A stretch of 64,000 bases of DNA, from positions 62,001-126,000 of the forward strand of contig JBNMHO010000001.1 of the NCBI GenBank assembly GCA_050872785.1, read 5' to 3'. The translations under genes were made by a program, and so were the position numbers. This DNA is from UBA7862 sp050872785. Lineage in GTDB: Bacteria; Bacillota; Clostridia; Christensenellales; UBA1242. The first letter of the stretch is position 1, and every line of letters starts with the position of its first letter. The notes under the pieces are model-generated. The model worked only from the letters and a program-made list of their open reading frames with translations. It ran no database searches and was not told the origin of the DNA. Below, in pieces: positions 1 to 12,800 of the stretch.

Positions 1-3000
1 CATAATATATTTGATCTGCTCTGTAAGCTGTTTGCAAAACGTATTTGTCAAGGTTGTTTTTGATGTAATAAACGCCATTTGCAAATTGTTCTTCGGTTAT
101 ATTTACTTCAAAATATCCGCCGATTGGTGAGAAAGTCCTTGAACTGTCAAAGCGAATGTTGTTTGTTAAAACATATCTCTTTGTTGGGTTTTGTGAAATG
201 TTCAAAAGGTCTTGAACACTTGACACACTGTATGGCACATCTTCGCCATTTTCAACATCAAGTTGAATGACCAAAGCATTTTCCCAAATGTTTAGCAAAC
301 TTGAATAATCAACAACTTTTGCATAATATTTTCTGCCTTCTGTATATTCGTTTGCAAGTTCATATACGCCTGCATTTTGGACATAGAACACGCCCAAAGT
401 AAAGTCCTCTTTTGAAAGTTCAATTTCCCTCATTTCGCCAGAGAAAATTTCATATTGTGCTTTTGAATAAATTTTGTCTTGTGGCAAAACAACAATCAAA
501 ATTCTTCCCGCAAGTCCTGTTGGAGAAATTGTCAATGTTGCGTGCATATTAGTTTTGTTTTGAATGGAAGCACTTGCAACACCTCTTGCCGCCACCACAT
601 ACATTGTTTTCCCGCCAATAGTCACAACTGAAACATTTTGTGTGACTAAAGTTTTGTTGTATGCTTTTTCATTTGCAATTTCAAGAGGAATATTTATATC
701 GCCATCAATATCCATATCTCTAAGACGCAAGGTTGTTTGCCCGTCTGCATAAATGTCTGACACTTGCTCGTGTTTTAAAACGGAGATATTTTTTCTTGCA
801 AAGTGACTTTGTCTAAATTCTACAATCTTAACTTCAATTTGAATTGTTGAGATATTTTTTGTGTTATCTTGAAGTTCAAACCAATATTTTCCACCAAAAA
901 CTCCTTCAAAAAGAAGTTTTAAAACGCTATTATCGCCCGAGGTTTTGGTCATTGTGCCATTTGTCACTTCATAAACGCTATCAATGTTTCCGTCAATTCT
1001 TATTGTTATATATGATTTTTCTTCAAAAGTCTTTGTTGGCGTTCTGCCCGAAGTTTTGTTAACTTTAACATCAAATCCAAAAACATTTTCTGGTGGGTTT
1101 GTTGGATCAAAGGTTATACCCGATTCAAGTTTTTGTTCATAAGCCACGCTTTGTGGGTCAAAAACTTCAATGCGTGAGAGATTTATATCAATTTCTTCAA
1201 CTGGAACATAAGAAGACAATGTAAAAGTCCACTCTAAGGTTGTCCCGTCAAGATTTTCTAGTTTAAACTGAACGACATAAGTTTTTCCGTTTGAAAGGTC
1301 GCTTGTAAACATAAAGGCATTTGCTTTGCAATTAAGTTCAAAGTAGTCGTCAGAGATTTTGCTTGAGCCAGTTGTTCTGCCGTCATGATAAACTGTATAA
1401 GGGGTTTTGATTTGCACGTCTTTGCCGCTTGTTATGTCAAAAACAGTGTAGGTCATGTCATATCTTGTTGCGTCATATGGTCTTGTGGTCAAAAGGAAAT
1501 TGACTTGTTCTTTTGCTTTGACTTTTGCATAAATATTTCTTGTGCCAATGGTGTAGTCGCCAATGCTGCTGTTTGAAGAAATATCCACAATTTCTGCGTC
1601 CATACTGACAACTGGATAATACACATTTACTTCAAGCGAGTAAGTTTGTCTTAAATTTGACGAACCAAGAGAGATTGCAACATTTTTGCCAACGCTTTGT
1701 GGGTCAAGAATAATTTTGCCGCCCTCAACTTTTGCCAAAACGACATTATCTCTAAGCGAAGAAACATAAACATTGCTTAATGTTGCGTCAAGTGGGAAAA
1801 CATTGAGTGTTAAGATTGCTATGTAATCTTTTGACAAGTCAAGGTCCAGTGAAGCCTTTGCGTTTTCAAAGATTACGTTTTGCCTGTCGTAAATAATGTA
1901 GTCCCCCGTTGTTTCGTCAATTTCTCTGCTTCTTAAAACAAGGTCATAGCCCGTTATTTCGCTTATGCCTTGAACAAGCGAAAGTTTTACGACACATTCT
2001 GCGCTAGATTGTTCTTCGCAAGACACAACTTGCATAAACACGTCATCACCAATAAACGCTTCGCCCGCTTCTTTTATCTTAAAGTAGAAATTTGTCCCAG
2101 CAAGGAATCTATGTCCCTCAAAGCCCGATTGAAGCAAGTTGCCCTCTGCGTCCATTGAGATTTGGAACATATTTAGCACTTCATCTTCAGAAAGTTTTGA
2201 AATGGTGGAACTTTCCGCTTGACGTTTATAGAATTTAATTTGAAATGCCGTTCTGTTGCTTAAAACATTTAGTGGTTCACCAACTGTAAGAGAAATTTTA
2301 ACACCAAGTGAAGCGTCAAAGTTTGTCATGAGTTCGGTGCCATAGCAGTTATTTTCAACAAAGTTTCCTTCAATGTTGTTGTTTTGCAAAATGTTGCCAT
2401 TTGCTGCGTAGTTATTTACAACAGTATAACATTTTGTTCTGAGAGTTGCAGAGGTTGCAAATTCTTCGTTTGCATAGTCCACATATTCACAACGGAAAAG
2501 CATGTCATATGTGCCTTGTGGATAGTTTGCCGAGCCTTCGGTTGACTTAACTTTTGAAGGAACAAGCCTTATGTAGCAAAGTGCATAAGTCGAGTGAGAG
2601 ATATTTCCTTCTGTTGTAATTTCGCCGTCAGCGTTGAAATATCTTATAGGCAGACTGTTTTGTCCAAAGGTCAAGCCATAGTTTTCATAATTTGGTTGAA
2701 CGCTCACAGTGAATGGGCAAAGTGAGTCCTCAACGCTAAAAATATTAAGTTTTTTGCCATTTGTGTCAACTCGCAAAACAAAATCTTTGTGAGTTATGGC
2801 AATGTTTGTTATAAAATTTATAGTGGATAGAATGTTATCGCTATCCCCAACTTTCGAGCCAAGCCCGTTTGATGAGGCTTCGTCAAAAGTATAGATTTCA
2901 AAGTTAGATATTTGTGGCAAAAATTCAATCTGTTGAAGTTGCACCAAGTCATCGCCAAGCGGATTTGAATAAGTTGCCCTTACATAAATTTCACCATTCT

Positions 3001-3718
3001 CTTGCAAGTCATAATCTTCAAGAAGCGTCAAAACGCCTGAATTTAAAGATATATTTTTGGCTGCAAGTTGAATAGAAGAATATGGAATAAATCTGTCAAG
3101 CAATGTTTCGCCTTCACCAGACAAAACGCCAAGTTCAAAAGCGACATTTCTCATGCCAAAACTCAAGTCGTTTTCAAGACCGTCTGCTAAGTTTGTTGTT
3201 GTGCCACTTTTATAGGAAAGTGCAATTTTGCTTTCCTTAAATCTGAGTGCAGTAGGCACTTGTGCAACCGAAATATTAACACTTCGTTGCTTGTTCCCTT
3301 CAGCACTTAAAACTGTCAAAACAGTTGAGCCCTCTTGATTTGGAGTGACGGAAAATCTTATACCGCCATCAATATATTGTTTTTTGCCAACTGTCAAAAT
3401 TGGATTTGAAAGACTGACACCGATGTCGCTGTTGAAGTCATCTGGAGTGCCTGTGAATGTTGCGTCAATGTAAGCCGAGCCTTGAGCGCTTCCGTAAATG
3501 TATAATGTGTAAGACCCGTCCAAATTTTCGTCAACCACAGAGTTGTCACTCGCATTTGTCCAACGCTTTGTGCCGTCTTCCAAAGTTCTGGAGGAAAAAG
3601 AAGTGAAGCAAAAACTTAGGGACATTCTCAAATCCCCATATCTTTCCTTGCAACCGAAAATTACAAGCGAAGACACTATCAGCAAAAAAATCATTATCTT
3701 GCTAAAAATCTTTTTCAT
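1..3718 (-). CDS. Giant surface lipoprotein, paralogue of the neighbouring 8.26k-residue protein (3' end beyond window)
   Basis: An open minus-strand frame starts at ATG 3718-3716, preceded by an AGAGGAAG Shine-Dalgarno, and runs off the left edge after about 1,239 codons; I found no stop where I checked it, including the whole leftmost 300 bases. The N-terminus is a lipoprotein signal: MKK, a hydrophobic stretch, then VIFGC with the lipidated Cys at residue 23. The mature start (C-x3-RYGDL) and a later VPTALRFKE match the RYDDL and VPTQIAFKE of the next protein, so the two are paralogues. The body looks like Ig/Big-type beta repeats. At about residue 1,150 it enters the same kind of module that opens the Glug blocks of its neighbour (SVQDLLNI ... 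RYVLTNNIRF ... FSPIGGYF). A similarly huge repeat region probably lies outside the window. The function is inferred to be a cell-surface adhesin or scaffold; the ligand is unknown. Confidence 0.85.
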   Translation of the reverse strand, partial: MKKIFSKIMIFLLIVSSLVIFGCKERYGDLRMSLSFCFTSFSSRTLEDGTKRWTNASDNSVVDENLDGSYTLYIYGSAQGSAYIDATFTGTPDDFNSDIGVSLSNPILTVGKKQYIDGGIRFSVTPNQEGSTVLTVLSAEGNKQRSVNISVAQVPTALRFKESKIALSYKSGTTTNLADGLENDLSFGMRNVAFELGVLSGEGETLLDRFIPYSSIQLAAKNISLNSGVLTLLEDYDLQENGEIYVRATYSNPLGDDLVQLQQIEFLPQISNFEIYTFDEASSNGLGSKVGDSDNILSTINFITNIAITHKDFVLRVDTNGKKLNIFSVEDSLCPFTVSVQPNYENYGLTFGQNSLPIRYFNADGEITTEGNISHSTYALCYIRLVPSKVKSTEGSANYPQGTYDMLFRCEYVDYANEEFATSATLRTKCYTVVNNYAANGNILQNNNIEGNFVENNCYGTELMTNFDASLGVKISLTVGEPLNVLSNRTAFQIKFYKRQAESSTISKLSEDEVLNMFQISMDAEGNLLQSGFEGHRFLAGTNFYFKIKEAGEAFIGDDVFMQVVSCEEQSSAECVVKLSLVQGISEITGYDLVLRSREIDETTGDYIIYDRQNVIFENAKASLDLDLSKDYIAILTLNVFPLDATLSNVYVSSLRDNVVLAKVEGGKIILDPQSVGKNVAISLGSSNLRQTYSLEVNVYYPVVSMDAEIVDISSNSSIGDYTIGTRNIYAKVKAKEQVNFLLTTRPYDATRYDMTYTVFDITSGKDVQIKTPYTVYHDGRTTGSSKISDDYFELNCKANAFMFTSDLSNGKTYVVQFKLENLDGTTLEWTFTLSSYVPVEEIDINLSRIEVFDPQSVAYEQKLESGITFDPTNPPENVFGFDVKVNKTSGRTPTKTFEEKSYITIRIDGNIDSVYEVTNGTMTKTSGDNSVLKLLFEGVFGGKYWFELQDNTKNISTIQIEVKIVEFRQSHFARKNISVLKHEQVSDIYADGQTTLRLRDMDIDGDINIPLEIANEKAYNKTLVTQNVSVVTIGGKTMYVVAARGVASASIQNKTNMHATLTISPTGLAGRILIVVLPQDKIYSKAQYEIFSGEMREIELSKEDFTLGVFYVQNAGVYELANEYTEGRKYYAKVVDYSSLLNIWENALVIQLDVENGEDVPYSVSSVQDLLNISQNPTKRYVLTNNIRFDSSRTFSPIGGYFEVNITEEQFANGVYYIKNNLDKYVLQTAYRADQIYY

Positions 3719-3836
3719 TTCTTCTTCCTCTTTCAATCTGGAATTAAAATTTATGTAAAATTTATCTTTTGTATTTCAATATTTTTTTTCTAAAGCACCC
3801 TTAATTTTGTTTAATTTTTCTTTGTTTTTGTGCATT

Positions 3837-3886
3837 TCAAAATGACTCCTCAAGCGGGCGAGTCACCCGCTCAAGGTCATTTTTTA
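3837..3886 (-). terminator. Hairpin terminator after the giant lipoprotein gene
   Basis: A long imperfect inverted repeat (AAAATGAC...GCGGG / CCCGC...GTCATTTT) lies 11 bases past the stop at 3897. It also separates the giant gene from the start region of the next giant gene. The T tail is better on the plus strand than on minus, so efficiency for the minus-strand gene is uncertain. Confidence 0.5.
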
Positions 3887-3896
3887 AGCGAAGAAA

Positions 3897-6800
3897 TTAA
3901 GTTTCTTGTTTAAAAGTAAACTTTTTGATCTCTTGGTCTATTTTTTCGCTATCCCATGATGTCCCAGTATCGCCCTTACGTTTGTAGGAGTAAAGACTTT
4001 GAAGAGTGTAGGCTGATTGAGTTGTTTGTGTTATATACTTATTATCTCCATCGCCTTTATCTCTTGCGTTTCTAACTTTCTCCTCAACTGAACCGTCTGT
4101 TGTTGAACCGCCAACATAAGGCAATCCCTCTCCAGTATCACACTGCATGTTGTAATAACCTGAAACGACGGGTTCGCTAATGCTGTAACTATACCATTCT
4201 GGGCCATTGGCTTCACTTCGTGTCAGATTTCCACTAAGGCTAGCATTTGCTTTTTTCAGCATTTCTTTATACCACCACGAATCTTCCTCTTTAATTTCAC
4301 TAACCATTCTTTCTGGCTCTGACGCATTTGTATTTAGGGTATCATTTCCCTTCTCTGTAGAATACTTTCCATACGGAGTTGCTGCAGCTGTATATTTATT
4401 AACTGTTTCCGACCAAGTCCACTCCAGTTTATAATAAATAATCACATAACGTTCTTTAAGCTCAGAAGACTCTCCTTCTCTTCCAAGCCAATTTATAGAA
4501 ACACCTGGTTCTTCCCCTTCAATCTTCTTAACTTCTGGCTTAAAGGTGTCGCTTTCGCCACTTCCTTTTGCAATAATGACACCGTCTGAGTGTTTTGCAT
4601 GTCCGACATATTGACCACGGCGTTCGTAGATGATATCTTTATAGACTTCATCCTTGTCATTGCCCTCTTCATAAGTTTTGTCATTCACTTTTTCAGCATT
4701 TTGCTTGTAGTAAGCATAGCCGTTTATGTCGGTTGTGCTGCTGCTGTTTTCGTCAATATAGGCTGAAGTTGCTTTTCCTATCAAGCCACCTATTGCACCT
4801 TTGTAAATTTCATCAAGTGCAGATTGAATAGCACTCACATTATCACCCGAAATAGTTGAAGAAATGTTATTAGTTTCCCAAGTTGCCTTTTCTTTTGAAG
4901 GATTGTTGCCAGTGTTTGTTGCTGTGCCGCTTGAGGTGCCACCTGTTTCGCTTGAAGATGAATCACTTGTAGTTGCATTTATGTCATATTGAGCGTTGAT
5001 TGCTGCAGTGTTTTTTGAACCAACAATTTCATTTTTGCTGGCATCAGGAGTTGCAGCATAACCTACAAGACCGCCAACATAAATTTCTTTGCCTAGCCCC
5101 GTAAGTTCGCCACTATTTTCTGAATTGACAATCGCACCGCCTTTCATTGTTCCAACCAAACCGCCAAAGAATACCGGATTTGTTTTGTTTAAAACTTCCA
5201 ACTGAGCACTGTTCTTGACATCTATAACGGCACCACCTTCATTCACTGCCACAATTCCGCCAACAGAAAGACCAGTCTTTGTAAGTGTAATTCCTTTCCC
5301 TTCAGTTGAAATTTGGCTTTCACATTGTCCAATGGTTCCTTTGTTTATGCCAGCGATACCACCAAAGTTATAGTTAATTTTCTCTTCGTTATATGCTTCA
5401 TCAAAGTTCATTGCAATTATGTTAAACACGTATGCACCACTTTCGACCAACCCTACAACGGCGCCAAATGAGTCATGAATTTCTGGTTTGCTTTGTTCTG
5501 TTTTGCCATCTGCAGTTCTTTTTGCATAGGTCAAAATTTTGGTTTTAACTTTTGCTTTTTCTGTATCGCTTGCCGAACCAAGTTTAGCGCCACTTTCAAC
5601 CATGCCCGCAAATCCACCGAAATATTCAGCATTTACGTCACCAGAACTTTCCATGTCAACACTGAGTGAGAATTCACAACCATTGAGTTTAACTTGTGCA
5701 TTTTGACCAACGGCACCTACAATAATGCCTGCTGCAACTGTTGCTTTCATTTTAAGATGTGAAGAAATAGTCATTCCGCTGTCTGATCCAAATTCAACTG
5801 TCTTTTTACCGTTTTCACCAACGTAACCTATAATTCCACCAACATATTCACCTTGAAGTGTTGCTCCCTCAACTTGGGAAGGTAATTTTGCTGTTGACAA
5901 AGTTAGGTCGATTGTGTCAAATATTCCCTCATCTACGCGTCCAAAACGACCGCCCACATAACATGCCCCTGATATTTTTTCTAAGCCAAATGTCCCAGTT
6001 GGTTCCCACGATGCATTTGCTGAAAAATACCCAGCAAGACCACCAGCATATTCACCACCTTCTACAACGTTTGCTTGGAAGTTGCCACTCTTAACATCAG
6101 ATGTTACGCCGACGATTGCGCCAATAGCACCGCCAAGATACGTTTCCGTATTTTTAAAGGAATTACTATTATTATTCTTTACTGCCGTAACCTTTGAGCC
6201 GTCAACAGTCTTAACATTGTTGATAACACCTCTGTTCATCACACCAACATATGCACCTGCAAAGCCTTTGCTTGTTAGTCTGACGTTTCCACTTGTTGGG
6301 GCGTTATCTGCGTTATCTTCAGTTCCGATTTGTGGGGCATTTTTAACATCATTATCATACACAATGCCAAATTGTCCGCCAGTTTCACCGTCTTTCGCTG
6401 CACGGGTGTAACCTTTGTCTGTGCCGCTACTATCTCTATCTTTTCCAAGGAAACCTACAAGTCCGCCGACGTTTACGCCCGAGATGTCTGGGGCTGTGCC
6501 ACCTACAAGTTTTCCGCCTGTCATCTTTCCGACCAAGCCGCCTGCTGCAACTTGATGTGCTTGTTTTATCATGCCGTCAAGTGAAGTAACATCTGTGTCA
6601 TAGCCATTGTTGTAAATCTTGTAATTTCCTCCGGCTACAACTGTATCTTCTTCAGAACTACCGACCTTAACTTTTTCAGCCTCATTATAGGAAGTCCCGC
6701 CGTTTGCAAATGAGCAACCGTTGATACTTCCGCCAGCAAGCCATGCAACTGCACCGCCAACGATTTTCTCGCCGTAGATTTCGGTTTGATAAGTGCCACT

Positions 6801-9800
6801 TACATTGAATTCGCCGTCATAAGACTCAACAATAGTAACTGCACCTTGAGTTGCTGCACTGAGTGAGCCGCTTAGCATGATGCCTGCATAAGCACCAGCC
6901 CCCATAATGTCCTTGCCGCCTTTGCCACGGACTATCAATCCACCGGTGCCTTGAACTTCGCCTTTTATTGGCTTAATTTGTCTAATAAGTGCTTTGTTAA
7001 TTGTAACGCCGCCGTCTATTTTGCCAGCAAGTCCGCCACCATAAGTGGAATTTGCTATTGTTCCACCAACAATAAATGGATCTGTGTCTGAATCTTTGGT
7101 TGCTTGACCAATCGTGCCGCCTTTGGCCACACCTACAAGTCCGCCAACCGCTTCTGCTTGTGACACTGTTGTGTCAACATACACGTTTGTTGCAATTACA
7201 CTGGTATCCTCAAGACTTCCAACAGCACCGCCAGCAACTGCTCCGCTGACAACATTGTCTGCGGTTGCGTCACCAACAAGTTGTGTGTCAACAACTTCAA
7301 AGGTTGATTCAACACTGAACTTAACTGATCTTGGAACGAAGACATCTCCTTCTTCGTATTCGCCAGTTGCATTCCCGTTGTCATCTTTCTTTTCGACTTG
7401 ACCTTTCTCCATTACACCAAATTCAACATCGTAAACTGGATCTTTTGAAGTGACTACATCGTAAGATTTTGTTAGGACATAATATGTGCCATTTGAATCA
7501 GAAGCCGTGCCGACACCGAAATTTCCGTTTGAAGAATAACTGCTTAATGCTGTAGCAAGTTTGTAAACAAACGCCTTGCTTGTGTGAACGACCTTATTTT
7601 CTACTGCGGGGTTTTCTCCACCAACATTAACTTTATGTGATCCATTCACCCATTCGTTAATATTAGCATTAACCTTCTCAAACAACGCTGAATCGCCACG
7701 AAGTTTTTTAGCATCTTGGAGTTTATACTCACCAAGATCCACGCCACTCCCCTCATAACCGTGATAAGTCCAGACTGATGAAGATGTTTCTGCAATTTGT
7801 AGCACGTAGCAATTTGAAATTTGTGAATTGCCTACCATTCTACCAACAATGCCACCAACAACAGAATCCTCTTTTGGAATGACTTGTGCTTGAGAAACAA
7901 CATTTTTCAAAATCGCATTGTTAAGTTCACCAATAACACCGCCCGCTGCTCCACCTTTGCCTGCAGTAACTTTTACGTTTTTGCCATTTGTGCCACTGCC
8001 AAAGATGAAGTTGAGTGACAAGGTTCTCTTATCTGTGTCTGTTATCGAACTATCAAATTCCACACAACCGATATATCCGCCTGTTGCAATCATACCGTTT
8101 TGAATTGATTGGCTTCTGACGTCAACATTTACTCTAGAGTAAATCTTCGTCACTGTTTTGTCGCCTACTTCAAGATTTGCTTCTACATCTTTAATAGGAC
8201 TTGTAAGATAACCGATTGCACCGCCGACATAGGCAGATTTTAGGACTTCATATTCAACTGTTTTGCCAAGAAGATTGTAACTTCTTGTAAAGCCGCCCAC
8301 GTTGACGCAATTTGCAATAACAACACTCTTAACATTTGTGTTGGTTCTTACGCCAGTTATGCCACCAATGTTGCCGCCCCCATAGACACCAACTGCACCA
8401 CCAGCATAACCGTTTGTTGTTACCACTTCTTCACCTGAGGCTGGTTCTGAAATTGTTGGTTCTGAACTTCCACTTTCACCGCCAGTTGAGCCACCACTTT
8501 CGCCACCAGAGGTTTCACCGTCACCAACTATTGGGTTGTTTGAAGTAATAGATTGAGTCGCATTTGTGCCATTAGGCTCATCACATTTTCCAGCGAATAT
8601 TGTTATTGCTGGGCTGAAGAAACTTGAAGTTTCCTTTGAGTCCGTTCCGACTGCACAAGAGCCAGAAATCATTGCTCCTTCCTTAACCGTTCCAGCAAGA
8701 CCACCGGCAAATTGAGGAGAAGAAATTGTAATCTGTCCACCGAGCAAGAAGCCGACTGGGTTTGTGAGATATGCAAATGCACTGCCCGCCACGGTTGTCA
8801 TATACATCTGGCTGCCTTTTGACATCTTGCCAATGCCGCCGCCGGAGTACTTGGCATGAGCAACTTGACCGGAGTTGGTTGCACGGAATATTGCCCAGTT
8901 ACTTAGGTCTGGAGTTGTGATTGATGGGCTTTCCCATTTAGTTTGACCGTCCCATGTTGTCCTGATAGAAATTTCATGCGAGGACAATGCCGCCTCTACG
9001 TGATTGTCGTTTACACTTGCACCGTCAGCAAGACCAATAAGTCCGCCCGCCGCATAGGAGCCAGAAATTGACCCGTAGTTTGCAACAATACCATAAAGTG
9101 GTTCTTTTTCATTAAATGATACAATCTTTGCACATTTGCTTGCATAACCTATGATACCGCCTGCATTCTCATCGCCCATAACTGTTGCAAAGTTGCTTGA
9201 AAGAGTAACTATGATATTGCCTTCGCTTGAAACGGTTTTTTTCAGATCATGTTCATAACTCACATCTTTGCCATTTACATCTTTTCCATTTGATTTGAAC
9301 TTTTCTGAACCAAACTGCTGGTTAATAACTGCACCAATAATACCACCAGCAGAACCAGATGACGCAATGACACCCGATTGGAATGCACTAAGAATTGTTG
9401 TCCATGGTTCACCTGGGTTTACGCCAGCGAGTTTTATGCCAAATGACAAGCACAAGGAGAATGTAATTGGTTGACTTGTTCTAACCATTCCCACAATGCC
9501 GCCGCTTGCGCCGCCGCCAAGTTTGCCTACGTCTGTACCTGTTCCATTTTCTTCTTTAATTGCCGCCAAGTCTTCGTCTGTAAACGCAACAATTGTATCT
9601 AAGTAATTAAGTCTTGAGTCAATGGAGTCTGAACTTGAATAATTGGTTGATTTTGACTTAATTGTATAGTTGTACTGATTTACAACAACACCATTGATAT
9701 ATGTGGAAACTGGAATTCCGCCGTCAAAGCCAACATCGCCAAGAAGGCTTAAGATTGGTTTAAAGAGGGCTGAATTGAATGAGAAACCAAGTCCAAATTG

Positions 9801-12800
9801 ACCGCCAAGTTGGATATCAATAAGAGATGTTGGGTCATCATCAATCATAACATCAACTGTAAATCTGTGTGCATATTTCTTTGGACTCTTGTCAAGTGTT
9901 TTGTTAATTGGTCCTGTAAATTTTCCGTCAATAAGGGACTGAATATCATCTCCAATATCTTCAACAGATTGTGAAATTGTAGTGCCACTTAAAGTTGTAA
10001 GAGCGCCAGAAACTTTTGGAGCGTAGAGGAATGCTGCAAGGTTTGGGAAAACATAACCTAGGTTAATCATTCCACTAAGTTTTGCAGTGTCAGTTCCAGC
10101 AGGACTTACCCCACTAAGATAACCGATACAGCCGCCACTTATTGAACCAATAACAATACTGGTTAGAGATGTGATGACAAACCCATTGCCGTTAAGTGCA
10201 TATGAAGATAGGTCTGGCATTTCGCCATTATTTGTACTCATTTCTGTAACAATTTTAACAAGAAGTTTCATAATTGACTTTGAGTCAACGTTGCTACCAA
10301 GACTTTGAATTTTGCCATTATTAAGAACACCAACAATGCCACCTGCAATACCAGTTAAAGCCCACACTGTGCCACTGTTGAAAGTAAATCCGCCAGAAAG
10401 TTTGCCGTTTTCATCTTTCTTCCAGTTTGCTTCAATGCTTCCACCGTCCATAACGCCAACAATGCCGCCTGCAACTCTAAGTCCCATAACAAAACTATAG
10501 TTAGTTGCACCTGATATGAAAGTTTTGCCTGAAGAACAGTTGATAACACGTCCGTCATTAAGATAGCCAACAATGCCGCCCGCAACATTAGGGAAACTGA
10601 GGAGGAATGATGAGCCAAAAATATTTCCAATCATGCCTGTAAAATCTTTCCAAATGTCACCATTTCCTATTGAAGAGAAAAATGATCCCAAACCGTCAGA
10701 GTAGTTTACGCAATCTTCAACTCTTGCTTTTTGCATGTAACCAACAATGCCGCCTGCAAAGGACCTTATCATGTAGCCACGAACAAGAGAGTTGCTTGAA
10801 CAATTTCTGATAACAATGTTATTTGAACTTGTCGTTGCAACTGCAAGTCCAGCAATACCGCCAGAGAACTCTGTGAACATTCCACCGATTGAATTAACCT
10901 TAAATTCTTCACCCGATGTTTGATTAAGTTTAACTTCACTGTTACATTTTTCAATTATAACATCAGCATTACTTTGACTTATGCCAGTACATTCAATAGC
11001 ACCAACAATACCACCCGCTGCACCATCTTCAAGGACAGTCGAAGCAGTCAAAGCCAATTTCAATAACACGTCTGCACCAGCTTCTTCGCTGAATGAGCCA
11101 CCAACTGAGAAAGATTCTGCGGACTTATCTTCCTTCTTCTTTGTAATGATACCTAAAATAATTTTTCTTAGTCCCATCAATGCTTGTCCGCTTTTAGTTT
11201 GGTTTTTCTTTCCATCTGCGTCAGTCCCAGTAGCTTCGCCAAAGTATCCTTTGTCGCCACTTATAATATTTTCGCTTTCACCTCTAATTTTGCCTTCAAT
11301 ATCGCTGTCAACATTCAATGAAACACCTGCCCCTATAGCCATACTGGTGTAAAGTTTAAGTTTTCCGTTTGCCTTCACCGCTCCAGTGTTTTTGGCATTG
11401 ATTATGACAATGACCGAACCACTGCTTGTTGCTTCGCCAACAATACCACCCGCTCTTGTTGCTGCGGAGATAAATGCTGCGTTTGTGACATTATCTTCTT
11501 CTGCATTTCCAATGTTACCTTTGACAATTCTTCCAACGATACCACCAGATACTGAGTAGCCGTCAATAACGAATGTAAGGCTTCTCTTAATGTTCAAGGC
11601 TTTGTTATCATCCAAAGCATCGTTTATAGTGCCAGTTGTATCTTGCACATAACTATAGATGATGTCAATCGCTTTTTTGAATGTAAGATTTTCATCAGAA
11701 GCAAATTCATTTTTCGCTTTTTTGTAATACTCTTTAAGTTTTTCCCATGTATCTTTTCTTGTTACGAACTTCTCTTTGCTAGCGTCAAGAGCAACATCTT
11801 CTGGAACAATCCATGGGTTCAACAAATCCCAAATAATATCTGTTTCTACTTTGGCTTCTTGCAACGCCTTGCAGCTGGCGATTGTGCCGCCGTTCATGGA
11901 GCCGACTATGCCGCCTGCGAGAATTGTTTGCGAACTCTTCATGTCGATGTTGCCTGCGTAGGTGCAGTTTGAGATATTAACGTGTGCGCCGTTTGCTTCG
12001 ACAACATTTCCGACAATGCCGCCGACCATAATTGAATAGTAGCCTGCAAGATATTTGATTTCATAGGAAAGTTTTGCTGAGCCTTGAACTGCTGAATTTC
12101 CGTCGCTGTTTACCTTGCCAAACACGCAATTATCAACCACGGTGGTGTTTGCAGTTGCTTTTGCAAAGCCTACGATGCCGCCCAAGTTAACTGTGCTTGC
12201 AAGAACATCACTCATTGAGATGAGGTTCATGTCTGGTTTTGCAGCAGAGCCTTGTTTCAAATTTGTCATTTCGCCATATTGGGTCATTCTTGTGTCTTTG
12301 AACGCTGGAAGGAATTGTTCGTAGGTTTTATCACTTGTTGAAACGAAGTTTCTTGAAGCAATTCCGACAACGTTTTCACCTGCTACGACGCAATTTGTAA
12401 TCGTTCCGCCATACACAGCACCAGCAATGCCGCCTGCACCATATATGCCATAAACTTTGACGTTGCTATCTTCTTGAATTTCTATGCCTGATAGTTCACA
12501 TTCCAAAAGTCCCACAACGCCGCCAGAGTATGACCTTGGTTGAACGACTTGATTTATGCTCATTCCGCCACCGACTGTGACATTTCTTAAAACGCCATTG
12601 CCGTTATTTTCTTTACTTTTTTCCTTAAACTCAATGCTACCACCAGTCATTATGCCAACGATACCGCCAGAGTAACTTGTTGAGTCTGAGGTTTCATCAT
12701 ATGCCCCAACGGACAAATTGCTGTCCTTATTTGAGAATATGCCCGATATTTTTCCTTTTTGCATCAAGCCAATGTATCCGCCTGCAAATGCTGGGGTATC

